Positions 27,017 through 36,086 of a DNA stretch of 63,515 bases are shown here, piece after piece (positions within the stretch are counted from its first letter, which is position 1; the number at the start of each line of letters is the position of its first letter). A program made the translations under genes and the position numbers. Location of the stretch: contig JAFTPT010000025.1 in NCBI GenBank assembly GCA_017463155.1, positions 1 to 63,515 of the forward strand. The letters run 5' to 3'. The notes beneath the pieces were generated by a model. It ran no database searches, was not told the DNA's origin, and saw only the letters and a program-made list of their open reading frames with translations. The DNA comes from Blautia sp. (lineage in GTDB: Bacteria > Bacillota > Clostridia > Lachnospirales > Lachnospiraceae).

Positions 27017-29074
27017 TCATTCGCTCTCCTGTACCGCGTCTGCCGCCATCTCATCGATGACTTCCTTCAGGATCTTTTCGGCTTCCTCCATCGATCCCTG
27101 CACCTGGGCACCGGCGATATTGATATGTCCGCCCCCGCCCATCTTCTCCATCATGATCTGGACGTTCACCTCATCGATGGCACGAGCGCTGACATATACT
27201 TCATTGTTGTAGGCCGTCAGGACAAACGACGCCTTCACGCCCGCTATATTGAGAAGCTCATTGGCCGCCTGGGCACCCACCACCGTCGGGCTCTCAAGGC
27301 CCTCGCCGGGACACCGTCCGATCGCAAAGCACCCCTTGTAGATCTCGGCGCTCCGTACCGCTTCGGCCCGGGCTTTGTAGGAATCGATATTGTCACGCAG
27401 CATCTTGCGGACCCGGGTCACATCCGCCCCGCTCCTGCGAAGGAAAGCAGCCGCTTCGAAGGTGCGGACGCCGGATCTTGTCGTAAAGTTGTTCGTATCG
27501 ATCAGGATACCCGCGTACAGACAATCGGCTTCCAGATTCCGCAGCTTCAGATCCTCCGAGAAATACTGAAGGATCTCGGACACCATCTCGCAGGTGGAGG
27601 ATGCATAGGGCTCCACATACGAGAGGACCGCGTTTTCGATCACCTCATTGCCTCTGCGGTGATGATCCAGCACGATGATCGTTTTGGTCAGCTGCAGCAG
27701 ATCGGGACATTCCGTATAACTGGGTTTGTTGGTATCTACGACGACGACCGCCGTGTTGTTGTCCACCAGGCTACGGGCCGTTTCGCTGTCCACGAACATG
27801 GAGGGCTCGTACTCCGGATTGTCGAGATATCCTGCGATCAGCGGCTTGATGGACGTGGTCGGATCGTTCACCACGATGTGGACCGGCTTCCCTACCGTTT
27901 TACCCGCCCGGTAGATACCGATCGCGGCACCCAGGGCATCCACGTCCGTGATCTTGTGTCCCATGACCACGACCCGGTCCCGGCTGCTCATGAATTCCAT
28001 CAACGCCTGGGCCTTGACCCTGGCCTTGACCCGCGTGTTTTTCTCCATCTGGGCCGTCTTGCCGCCAAAGTAGCTGATATTGCTTCCATCCTTGACGACA
28101 GCCTGGTCGCCGCCGCGCCCGAGCGCCATCTCGATGGCCGTATGCGCATATCCATAGTCCTGCAGATAGCCGCTGCCGTTCAGGCCGACGCCGATGCTGA
28201 GCGTCAGGGCCATATCGTTGCCGATGTTGACGGTCTTGACGTCCTCCAGGATGGGGAATTTCTCGTCCATCAGGATATCCAGCGATTCTTTACGCATGAT
28301 CAGCAGGTATTTGTCTTTTTCGAGCTTGTTTACAAGTCCGTCAATATTGGAAAAATACTTGGTGATCTTCCGGTCGATCAGTGCAGTGAGGAGTGATCTC
28401 CGGACATCCTCGACACTCTGCAGTGCCTCATCGTAGTTGTCAAGATAAGCCAGAGCGACGACAAGCTTCTCATCCTCGTTTTTCTGGATATAAGCCTGCA
28501 GTTCTGTCTCATCGAACAGATACAGCGCGATCAGGTCGACCTCCGAAGCCACATTCTCGAGGATCTCCGTCTGGTTGATCACCTCACGCAGGATCATTTT
28601 TTTCATGTGAACACGGAAGATCCGGTCCTCATACTGGATCTCCGCCTCGGACTCACCGCCTTCTTCCCAGGATGGAAGCCGTACGCTCGCCAGCTCAGGA
28701 AACACGATCCCCAGATTCTTATGGTAGGGAACGCTCTTGCCGATCATCCGGGAAAACTCCTGATTGAACCAGACGAGCGTTCCGTCCGTATCCAGCACCG
28801 CGTACGGAAGGACCATCTCGTCGAGCATGCGTTTCTCCAGCGTCTCATACTCGCTGGCGAAGCCCACCAGATCCCGCAGGATATTCCGATTGTGAAGCCT
28901 GACCACGATCAGGGCGGTGATGATATATACAACGATCCCTGCCGCGGCAGCCATCCCTGCTTTGGTATCGAAATACCAGGCGGCCGCAGCGGCCGCGATC
29001 AGTGGAAGCAGAAGGTACAGAGGCCATCGCATGTACCGCTTCAGGGCTCCGTTGAATTTCAGTTTCTCTTTCAT
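27017..29074 (-). CDS. gdpP: Cyclic-di-AMP phosphodiesterase GdpP
   Basis: A 685-residue membrane enzyme hydrolysing c-di-AMP to pApA, controlling potassium and osmotic balance. It has two N-terminal membrane helices (residues about 12-55), a PAS-like domain with VLDTDGTLVWFNQEFSRMIG, a degenerate GGDEF domain (about 170-310) and a DHH/DHHA1 catalytic unit with GHKITDVDALGAAIG, VVVDTNKPS, VLDHHRRGN and the C-terminal GGGGHINIAGAQ. It starts the gdpP-rplI-dnaB run. Confidence 0.95.
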   Translation of the reverse strand: MKEKLKFNGALKRYMRWPLYLLLPLIAAAAAAWYFDTKAGMAAAAGIVVYIITALIVVRLHNRNILRDLVGFASEYETLEKRMLDEMVLPYAVLDTDGTLVWFNQEFSRMIGKSVPYHKNLGIVFPELASVRLPSWEEGGESEAEIQYEDRIFRVHMKKMILREVINQTEILENVASEVDLIALYLFDETELQAYIQKNEDEKLVVALAYLDNYDEALQSVEDVRRSLLTALIDRKITKYFSNIDGLVNKLEKDKYLLIMRKESLDILMDEKFPILEDVKTVNIGNDMALTLSIGVGLNGSGYLQDYGYAHTAIEMALGRGGDQAVVKDGSNISYFGGKTAQMEKNTRVKARVKAQALMEFMSSRDRVVVMGHKITDVDALGAAIGIYRAGKTVGKPVHIVVNDPTTSIKPLIAGYLDNPEYEPSMFVDSETARSLVDNNTAVVVVDTNKPSYTECPDLLQLTKTIIVLDHHRRGNEVIENAVLSYVEPYASSTCEMVSEILQYFSEDLKLRNLEADCLYAGILIDTNNFTTRSGVRTFEAAAFLRRSGADVTRVRKMLRDNIDSYKARAEAVRSAEIYKGCFAIGRCPGEGLESPTVVGAQAANELLNIAGVKASFVLTAYNNEVYVSARAIDEVNVQIMMEKMGGGGHINIAGAQVQGSMEEAEKILKEVIDEMAADAVQESE

Positions 29075-29171
29075 TTTTTTATTCTTTCCGCCAATGACTT
29101 ATGCCCTGCACGCAGGACAATGAAACAACGTATGTAACGATTATAACAGATATCAGCGGATTTTGCTATAA

Positions 29172-29232
29172 AAAAAGAAAAGCCCGTTTTTGGGGGGCCG
29201 GAATCTCTTCCACCCCCGCAAAAGCGGGCTCA
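29172..29232 (-). terminator. Terminator of the iol-tkt cluster
   Basis: On the minus strand AGCCCGCTTTTGCGGGGG pairs imperfectly with CCCCCCAAAAACGGGCT and is followed by TTTCTTTTTTT. It lies just past the transketolase C-half and marks the end of the leftward catabolic cluster. Confidence 0.8.
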
Positions 29233-29244
29233 TTTACACAAAGC

Positions 29245-30210
29245 TCATTTACGGCTTACAGCCTTTTTGACCTTCTCTACGATGTGCTCTGCGGTCAGGC
29301 CGAATCTCTTTTCGAGATAATCCTGGGGACCGACTTCACCGAAGATATCCTCAACGGCCACATACTCGACGGGCGTGGGACGCTTCGCAGCCAGTACATC
29401 CGCGACAGCGCTGTACAGACCACCGATCTTGTTGTGGTTCTCCGCCGTCACGATCACGCCGGTCTCCTCGGCGCATTTGACGACCAGGTCCTCATCGAGA
29501 GGCTTGATCGTGAACATGTCAACAACCTTGACCTTGATGCCTTCCTGTGCAAGCGTCTCCGCAGCTTCCATGGCCATGGCCACCATAAGACCGCAGGCGA
29601 TGATGGTCGCGTCATTTCCGTTATCCTTGACAACGATGCCCTTGCCGATCTCAAAATGAGAGCCGGACTCGTACATCTTCTTGTTGTTCTTTCTGCCGGA
29701 ACGGATGTATTTGACGCCGTGGATGTTGACACACTGTGTAAGGATGTCTTCCATCATGGCCGCATCTGTGATATCAAAGACATAAGCGCCCGGGATCGCT
29801 CTGTACAGAGCCATATCCTCAAAGGGCATATGGGTTCCACCGTTGTAGGCCGCCGTCACGCCGGCGTCCGTACCGATAACGGTGAGGGAGTTCTTTGCGT
29901 ATCCGCCGGAAAGGAATACCTGGTCAAAGACACGGCGGGACGCGAACGGTCCGAAGGTGTGCACGATCGGCTTGAATCCCACGGAGGAAAGGCCCGCCGC
30001 GATACCGATCATGTTGGCCTCGGCGATACCGCAGTCGATGCCGCGTTCCGGATGGGCAGCTGCCCATTTGCCGGTGTTGATGCAGTTCATCAGGTCCGCA
30101 TCCAGATAGATGACTCTGTCGTCCTCTCCGGACAGACGCGGAATGGTATTTCCAAGAACTTCCTTGAAGGCTGTATCCTTTTCGCCATTATAAACAACGT
30201 TCATCTTCAT
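29245..30210 (-). CDS. Transketolase, C-terminal subunit
   Basis: A 321-residue protein corresponding to the pyrimidine-binding and C-terminal domains of transketolase. Visible segments are DCGIAEANMIGIAAGLSSVG (the Glu that activates thiamine diphosphate), AYNGGTHMPFEDMALYRAIPG, and a C-terminal Rossmann-like region (IVTAENHNKIGGLYSAV). Together with the N-half it transfers two-carbon ketol units between sugar phosphates. It overlaps the N-half gene by 4 bases, so the two are coupled. Split transketolases also act in apulose-4-phosphate and sulfosugar pathways, so the natural substrate here is open. Confidence 0.9.
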   Translation of the reverse strand: MKMNVVYNGEKDTAFKEVLGNTIPRLSGEDDRVIYLDADLMNCINTGKWAAAHPERGIDCGIAEANMIGIAAGLSSVGFKPIVHTFGPFASRRVFDQVFLSGGYAKNSLTVIGTDAGVTAAYNGGTHMPFEDMALYRAIPGAYVFDITDAAMMEDILTQCVNIHGVKYIRSGRKNNKKMYESGSHFEIGKGIVVKDNGNDATIIACGLMVAMAMEAAETLAQEGIKVKVVDMFTIKPLDEDLVVKCAEETGVIVTAENHNKIGGLYSAVADVLAAKRPTPVEYVAVEDIFGEVGPQDYLEKRFGLTAEHIVEKVKKAVSRK

Positions 30211-31049
30211 ACCTCCCCTTCAAGTGCATCCAGTTCGCTGTGCAGCTCCGCAAGCCAGCGGTCATACGTCTCCTGCGGCATGGTCAGCGAATGGTTGTTC
30301 ATGGTTTCCTCGACCTCGCGGACGCCTGCGCCCTTGACCGTATCCAGAACGATCGCACGCGGCTTGTCGCCGATCGGAGCGGTGATCGCCTCGTAGACCT
30401 GCTCGACGTCGTTGCCGTTCACGCGTACGGCGTCAAATCCGAAGGCCTTGAATTTTGCCACAAAATCACCCTGGTTGATGATGTTGCTGGTATAGCCGTC
30501 CAGCTGCTTCTTGTTCTCATCGATGAGCCAGATCAGGTTGGTGATCTTCTTGGCGCCGGTGAACATGGCAGCTTCCCAGACCTGTCCTTCATCGGACTCA
30601 CCGTCGCCGACGATCAGGAAGGTGCGGCTGTCCAGCCCTTTCAGCTTATCGCCGAGAGCGATGCCGACGGCCAGGGACGTACCCTGTCCAAGCGAACCCG
30701 TGGTCATGTCCACGCCCGGGGTCTTGTTCCGGTCGCAGTGGCTCGGGAAGTTGGTTCCGGGAACATTCAGCGTCTTGATATCTTCGTAGGGGAAGAAGCC
30801 CTTGATGGCCAGCGTCGCATAGACAGCCGGGCCGGCATGCCCCTTGGAGCAGACCAGCTTGTCACGGTCTTCCATCTTCGGATTCTTGGGATCGACCTTC
30901 ATGACGGCTCCGTACAGGACAGCCAGCGCATCGGTGATACTTAAGGAACCGCCGATATGGCCGAAGCCCAGTGCCTTGAACTCTTCGATCTCGGCAATAC
31001 GGATCTTCAAGGCCAGCTTCTGTAAGTCTTTTTTCAGTTCTGGATTCAT
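30207..31049 (-). CDS. Transketolase, N-terminal subunit
   Basis: A 280-residue protein matching the diphosphate-binding half of transketolase. It has GHIGGSLSITDALAVLYG, the ThDP-binding GDGESDEGQVWEAAMFTGAKKITNLIWLIDENK motif (GDG ... N), and KGHAGPAVYATLA. The C-half follows with an ATGA overlap. As the distal part of the iolDBE cluster, it could rearrange pentose or tetrose phosphates formed during sugar or polyol breakdown. No other pentose-phosphate gene adjoins it. Confidence 0.9.
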   Translation of the reverse strand: MNPELKKDLQKLALKIRIAEIEEFKALGFGHIGGSLSITDALAVLYGAVMKVDPKNPKMEDRDKLVCSKGHAGPAVYATLAIKGFFPYEDIKTLNVPGTNFPSHCDRNKTPGVDMTTGSLGQGTSLAVGIALGDKLKGLDSRTFLIVGDGESDEGQVWEAAMFTGAKKITNLIWLIDENKKQLDGYTSNIINQGDFVAKFKAFGFDAVRVNGNDVEQVYEAITAPIGDKPRAIVLDTVKGAGVREVEETMNNHSLTMPQETYDRWLAELHSELDALEGEV

Positions 31050-31087
31050 GATACCTCTTTTCCGGCCATCAGGCCAAAATGATATAG

Positions 31088-32260
31088 TTACTGTTTCGCA
31101 ACACCGCTTCTGATCGCAGCTTCGGCAACGGCCTTGGCAACTGCCGGGGCCACGCGCTCATCAAATGCTGCCGGGATGATGTAGTCCGCGCTCAGCTCCT
31201 CATCGCTGACAAGCTCTGCCAGTGCATGGGCGGCGGCGATCTTCATCTCATCGTTGATATCGCTTGCATGTACGTCGAAGGTTCCGCGGAAGATGCCCGG
31301 GAACGCGAGCACGTTATTGATCTGGTTCGGGAAGTCGCTTCTGCCGGTCGCGATGACGGCCGCGCCTGCTTCCTTCGCCTCATCCGGGAAGATCTCAGGC
31401 GTCGGGTTCGCACATGCGAATACGATGGCATCCTTGTTCATGCTGGCAACCATCTCCTTGGTCACAAGGCCGGGAGCGCTGACGCCGATAAACACGTCCG
31501 CACCGACCATGGCGTCGGCCAGGGAGCCCGGCTTCTTCTCAAGGTTGGTGATCTTTGCCATCTCTTCCTTGATCCAGTTGAGGCCTTCACGTCCCTCGTA
31601 GATCGCGCCTTTCCGGTCGCAGATGGTCAGATGCTTGACGCCGCTCGAAAGAAGGAGCTTGGAGATGGCGATCGAGGCTGCGCCTGCGCCGCTCATGACG
31701 ACTTTGATCTCGTCCATCTTCTTGCCGACGACCTTCAGCGCGTTGATAAGACCCGCCAGGGAGATGACAGCGGTACCGTGCTGGTCATCATGGAAGATCG
31801 GGATGTCACATTTTTCTTTGAGCTTCTTTTCGATCTCAAAGCAGCGGGGCGCGGAGATATCCTCAAGGTTTACGCCGCCGAAGCTTCCGGAGATCTGGTA
31901 GATGGTCTCAACGATCGTATCCACATCGTTGCTCTTGATGCAGAGCGGGAAGGCGTCCACATCACCGAAGGATTTGAAAAGGACGCATTTGCCTTCCATG
32001 ACGGGCATGCCGGCCAGGCCGCCGATATCGCCAAGGCCGAGGACAGCCGAACCGTCCGTGACCACCAGCGCCATGTTGTGACGGCGGGTCAGGGTATAGC
32101 TCTTCTCCGGATCCTTCTGGATCTCAAGGCAGGGCTGTGCAACGCCGGGAGTATAGGCAAGGGAAAGGTCTTCCTTGCTCTTGACAGGCACGGTGCTGAT
32201 GACTTCGATCTTGCCCTTCCACTCCGCATGCTTCTTCAATGATTCTTTTGCGTAGTCCAT
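31088..32260 (-). CDS. NAD(P)-dependent malic enzyme, short bacterial form
   Basis: A 390-residue enzyme that oxidatively decarboxylates L-malate to pyruvate, yielding NAD(P)H. Motifs: LAYTPGVAQPCLEI, VVTDGSAVLGLGDIGGLAGMPVMEGK, FHDDQHGTAVI (metal-binding Asp pair) and the nucleotide fold VVMSGAGAASIAISKLLL. It lacks the phosphotransacetylase-like tail of MaeB, so it is the short type. It is directly downstream of the LarA homologue, which suggests that gene may supply or remove the malate enantiomer. Confidence 0.94.
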   Translation of the reverse strand: MDYAKESLKKHAEWKGKIEVISTVPVKSKEDLSLAYTPGVAQPCLEIQKDPEKSYTLTRRHNMALVVTDGSAVLGLGDIGGLAGMPVMEGKCVLFKSFGDVDAFPLCIKSNDVDTIVETIYQISGSFGGVNLEDISAPRCFEIEKKLKEKCDIPIFHDDQHGTAVISLAGLINALKVVGKKMDEIKVVMSGAGAASIAISKLLLSSGVKHLTICDRKGAIYEGREGLNWIKEEMAKITNLEKKPGSLADAMVGADVFIGVSAPGLVTKEMVASMNKDAIVFACANPTPEIFPDEAKEAGAAVIATGRSDFPNQINNVLAFPGIFRGTFDVHASDINDEMKIAAAHALAELVSDEELSADYIIPAAFDERVAPAVAKAVAEAAIRSGVAKQ

Positions 32261-32312
32261 AGTTTTTCCTCTTTCCGGTCCATTGACCTTAAACCTTTAC
32301 ACGTTACTGCGC

Positions 32313-33563
32313 TTAGCTCTTTTCCACCGGAAGCGTAGATCCGCCGTAGGGCATGACGATCACGGACGCCTGCCCGCCTTTCAGGCGGAAAGCCTCGTCC
32401 AGAGCTTCCTGCATAGAGGTAAAGGGCGTCATGAAGATGTCCTTTACCAGTTCGGGATCCATCTCGGAAACCATGAAGATGTCGGCTTTCTGCCGCACCA
32501 TGGCGATGGCGGCGGCTTTGTGCCCGCCGAGCCTGAATTCCCTGTGGATCCGTTCAACCAGTGCATCCGGCGTTTCGGCCTCCCTCATCCAGGATTCGAA
32601 CACGGGATTTCCGAGTCCTTCCCGGCAGGAGCCGACCAGGATCACAACGCCACCGTCCTTTACGGCATGCTTGGCATTGTCCAGGGCTTTCTGCGTCTGG
32701 TAGAGATTCAGGTCCTTCGGAGCGCCTCCCTGAGAGACGACAACGATGTCCGCTCTCTTTTCGATCTTCACCTGATACAGAGCGTCCAGGAAACGGCATC
32801 CCTCGCGGTGCGCTTCCGTAATATCTCCGGCGACCGCCTTGATGATCTTTTTGTGTTCATCGAGCACTACATTCAGGATGAAGTCCGCTCCTACGATCGC
32901 GGCCGCCTCCTCAATGTCCTTGCGGATGGGGTTGGTCGCGATATTTCCCGCGTGGGCTCCTTCCCTGATCATCATGCTGTGATTGGCCTGGATCGCGTTC
33001 CAGGTCGACACGCCCGGCATGATCGCCTTGGCGCCGCCTGAATATCCGGCAAAGTAATGATACTCGATATTGCCAAGCAGGATCCGGCGGTCCGCTTCTA
33101 CAACGGTCCTCACGATATCGACCGGAGTTCCGCTGGAAGTCTGCCCCAAGTGTACCACATCTTCAGGATCTCCGTCAATGCACCGGATCTCCTTGTACGC
33201 CCGCTCTCCTGCCAGATGTTCTTTTTCTTCTTCCGTATGCTTGCGATGGCTGCCCAGCGCAAAGACCAGTGTGATATCCTCCCTGCTGACTCCGGCTGCG
33301 TACAGCTCATCCAGCAGCACCGGCATCACCGTGTAGGTAGGCATAGGTCTCGTGATATCGCTGGTGATGATCACGATCTTTTCTCCGGGCTTCACGATCT
33401 CGCAAAGCGCCGGCGACCCGATCGGATGCTTCAGTGCGTAGGCGACCTCCTCGGCTCCCATCCGCTCATAGGAGACCTGGTTCGGCAGAAGCACCTGCTG
33501 CAGGTTTTCGTCGGGAAGCTCTGCTGTCTGTACGGTATTTCCAAATCCGACCTCTATTTTCAT
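32313..33563 (-). CDS. larA: LarA-family nickel-pincer racemase/epimerase (DUF2088)
   Basis: A 416-residue homologue of lactate racemase, which uses a nickel-pincer nucleotide covalently bound to a lysine to move a hydride on 2-hydroxyacids. The residues equivalent to the cofactor and catalytic set are present: GSHRKHT (His about 106 and 109), NIEYHYFAGYSGGAKAIMPG (His about 169, Lys about 179) and NHSMM (His about 195). The family includes racemases or epimerases for lactate, malate and other hydroxyacids. The cofactor makers LarB, LarC and LarE are not in the window. The start is placed at ATG 33563 from the usual MKI N-terminus; a longer start at 33593 exists. Malic enzyme follows, so malate is a reasonable candidate substrate. 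Confidence 0.85.
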   Translation of the reverse strand: MKIEVGFGNTVQTAELPDENLQQVLLPNQVSYERMGAEEVAYALKHPIGSPALCEIVKPGEKIVIITSDITRPMPTYTVMPVLLDELYAAGVSREDITLVFALGSHRKHTEEEKEHLAGERAYKEIRCIDGDPEDVVHLGQTSSGTPVDIVRTVVEADRRILLGNIEYHYFAGYSGGAKAIMPGVSTWNAIQANHSMMIREGAHAGNIATNPIRKDIEEAAAIVGADFILNVVLDEHKKIIKAVAGDITEAHREGCRFLDALYQVKIEKRADIVVVSQGGAPKDLNLYQTQKALDNAKHAVKDGGVVILVGSCREGLGNPVFESWMREAETPDALVERIHREFRLGGHKAAAIAMVRQKADIFMVSEMDPELVKDIFMTPFTSMQEALDEAFRLKGGQASVIVMPYGGSTLPVEKS

Positions 33564-33694
33564 GATCGTCCGGTTCTCCTCATCAATAATCAAAATATTC
33601 TATATATGCGCTTACGGGCCAAAAGGCCGGGAGCCCGATATCATATCAGGTCTTCCGTCCTTCTGACCCTGTTGTCATACCTGGTCCGGTTTTC

Positions 33695-34945
33695 TTAAAC
33701 CGGGATCTTTGAACCGTGACGGAGTGCCTTGACTACAGGCAGCTCTTCTCCCGTAAGGAAGCGGATCAGAGCACCGCCGCCGGTACAGATATAGGAAATC
33801 TGTTTTGTCTTTCCGTATTTGGTGGTGGCGGTGATGCTGTCGCCGCCGCCGATCACTGTGTAAGCCGCTGTATCGCCGAGAGCCTCCCACACCATCTTTG
33901 TGCCGAGTTCGGTGGGCTCTTCCTCAAAGATGCCCATCGGGCCGTTGACAAACACGGTCTTGGAGCTGCGGATGATCTCCTGATAGGCTTTGGCAGTCTC
34001 CGTTCCGATATCGACAGCGCCGATGTTTTCCGGAATGCTGCCCAGCGCGGCTTCTTTACGCTGTCCGTCCTCGACATAGGCCAGGTCGGTCGGGGTCACG
34101 ATCTTGTCGCCGTACTGTGCCAGAAGGTTCTTTGCCGTTTCAAAGAACTCCGCATAGTTGGATTTCACGATAAAATCATAGCTGCCCTTGCCGATGTTCT
34201 CGCCTTTGGCGATCAGGACGATGTTGGCGACGACGCCGCCGGTCAGGATACGGTCCGCAGAGCCGCTCTTCAGCACGGTCTCCATCATCAGGAACGCGTC
34301 GGAGATCTTGGCACCGCCGAGAACGAAGGTGCAGGGACGCTCCGGAGCCTCCATCAGTTCGGAGATCACGCAGTACTCTTTTTCGAACAGGCGGCCCATG
34401 GCTGACGGCAGTACCTCTTCAAAACCGCAGAGAGACGGCTGGTCCCTGTGCGCGGCCGCGAAGGCGTCGCAGATGTACAGGTCGCCGAGCGGGGCAAGCT
34501 TCCTGACGAGAAGCGTCTGGGCCTGCTGCTCATGGCTCAGGCAGAGCTTCATCTCAAAAAGCGTCTGTTCCTCGGACATAAAACGGACGTTGTCCAAAAG
34601 AAGGATCTCGCCGTCCTTCAGGGAGCGGATCTTCTCCTGCGCGGCGGGCCCGCACACATCCGGGATAAACTGCACTTCTCTCTCAAGCAGGGAAGAAAGC
34701 ACCTTGCTGTGAGGTTCCGTGGTGTAAAAATTCTTGTATTCGATGTCGCTGCCCTGGTGAGCCATCAGGACGACCTTTGCGCCTTTGTCGGACAGTTCAC
34801 GGATCGTGGGCACGCAGGCCTCGATCCTGGCCGTGCTCTTCAGGGTTCCCTTCTCCCTGTCGACCGGCTGGTTGATATCCACACGGCAAAGGACGGTCTT
34901 GCCCTTCACATCGACTTCATCTAATGTACGGATTCCGAATCGCAT
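33695..34945 (-). CDS. pgk: Phosphoglycerate kinase, archaeal-like type
   Basis: A 416-residue kinase converting 1,3-bisphosphoglycerate and ADP to 3-phosphoglycerate and ATP. The signature is VLCRVDINQPVD, where typical bacterial enzymes read VDFN-P. The AAAHRDQPSLCGF segment, the LLLDNVRFMSEE segment and the length also match archaeal enzymes. The nucleotide loops VFVNGPMGIFEEEP and VIGGGDSITAT are intact. It lies 30 bases downstream of an archaeal-type GAPDH, so the pair forms one functional step. A canonical bacterial pgk would be expected elsewhere in the genome; this cannot be checked here. Confidence 0.88.
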   Translation of the reverse strand: MRFGIRTLDEVDVKGKTVLCRVDINQPVDREKGTLKSTARIEACVPTIRELSDKGAKVVLMAHQGSDIEYKNFYTTEPHSKVLSSLLEREVQFIPDVCGPAAQEKIRSLKDGEILLLDNVRFMSEEQTLFEMKLCLSHEQQAQTLLVRKLAPLGDLYICDAFAAAHRDQPSLCGFEEVLPSAMGRLFEKEYCVISELMEAPERPCTFVLGGAKISDAFLMMETVLKSGSADRILTGGVVANIVLIAKGENIGKGSYDFIVKSNYAEFFETAKNLLAQYGDKIVTPTDLAYVEDGQRKEAALGSIPENIGAVDIGTETAKAYQEIIRSSKTVFVNGPMGIFEEEPTELGTKMVWEALGDTAAYTVIGGGDSITATTKYGKTKQISYICTGGGALIRFLTGEELPVVKALRHGSKIPV

Positions 34946-34975
34946 AATTCTTTACCCACCTTGCTTCCCGAGGGA

Positions 34976-36016
34976 TTACAGTCCAAGGCCCTTGAAAAGG
35001 CCGATCTTCAGATATTCGTTGGTCTTCGCGGTACCTTCCGCGCTGGTCGCCTGCATGCCCATGGCTGCACGGATACCATCCATGGTCTCCGGAATGGTGA
35101 CGGACTCCTGCGGGATGTTGATCGCGAACATGATGTCGTTGCCGCTCTCTACGATGCTGTCTTCCCAGAGGCCGATCTCATACATATCTCCACGGGTGTG
35201 GCCAAGGTCTCTTGCATACTTGAACAGGGAAGCATTGCCCTTGAAGCCGTCGTCGATGCGCACGACGCGGATACGCGGATGCTTCTGGAAGGCTTCCAGA
35301 GCCATCTCCTTGGTGATCTTCTGCTTGCCGGTGGCAACGACCGTGATGATGTGGCCGTGGGTGACAGGCGTATGGACCAGGATACCGGTCGCTTCCACAT
35401 GCGGCATGATGGTCATAAGGTCGACCGCCTGATGGGACGGAGCCTTGTCGATCTGCAGAGCGTTGGTAAGTCCACGATGATAATCACCCGGGTCTGCGAC
35501 ACGGCGGATGATGGTGATGGCAACCTTGTCAACACCGTAAGCACGGTCCAGGCAGTCAACGGCACGGATCAGGCCGGTGGTGTTGCAGCTGGTCAGCTTC
35601 AGGAAATCCTTGCCGACACCCTTTTCATAGTTTGCATAGCCATGGAAGAATACGTCTGCGACGGAGTTCTTCTCGCCGCCCTGGAAGATCGCCTTGATGC
35701 CGGCCTTCTCATACAGGACCTTGTTCTTGGCGCCGATGCCGGCGGGAGCGGAATCCAGCATGATGTCGACTTTTCCGAGCAGATCCTGGAACGTTCCGGC
35801 TACCGGGATGCCGAGCTTGTCAAATTCGCCCTTGTCGGCGCCGTCTACCAGATACAGGTCATAGGGCATTCCTTTTTCATAAAGAGCACGGATCGCAAGA
35901 GTGGGGGCCATATCGGCAACACCAACCAGCTCCATATCCTCCTGAAGAGCAACGCCGTCCGCAAGTCTCTGTCCGATCGTACCATAACCAGCTACACCTA
36001 CTCTAACTTTACCCAT
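34976..36016 (-). CDS. Type II (archaeal-type) glyceraldehyde-3-phosphate dehydrogenase
   Basis: A 346-residue phosphorylating aldehyde dehydrogenase of the archaeal GAPDH class. The nucleotide fold is VGVAGYGTIGQRLAD, the catalytic cysteine is Cys144 in LTSCNTTGL, and a PSHQAVDL segment occupies the position of the archaeal active-site histidine region (first His kept, second replaced by Gln). The expected reaction is glyceraldehyde-3-P to 1,3-bisphosphoglycerate with NAD(P). The ribosome site GGAGAAC precedes the ATG. Position between iolE and the archaeal-type pgk suggests a dedicated module, though another phosphorylated aldehyde is possible. Confidence 0.9.
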   Translation of the reverse strand: MGKVRVGVAGYGTIGQRLADGVALQEDMELVGVADMAPTLAIRALYEKGMPYDLYLVDGADKGEFDKLGIPVAGTFQDLLGKVDIMLDSAPAGIGAKNKVLYEKAGIKAIFQGGEKNSVADVFFHGYANYEKGVGKDFLKLTSCNTTGLIRAVDCLDRAYGVDKVAITIIRRVADPGDYHRGLTNALQIDKAPSHQAVDLMTIMPHVEATGILVHTPVTHGHIITVVATGKQKITKEMALEAFQKHPRIRVVRIDDGFKGNASLFKYARDLGHTRGDMYEIGLWEDSIVESGNDIMFAINIPQESVTIPETMDGIRAAMGMQATSAEGTAKTNEYLKIGLFKGLGL

Positions 36017-36086
36017 TTTGTTCTCCTTTCATGCTTTCGCTTTTATATATGTTTTTTATTGGTTTTCACTATTTGCTTATACCGGA

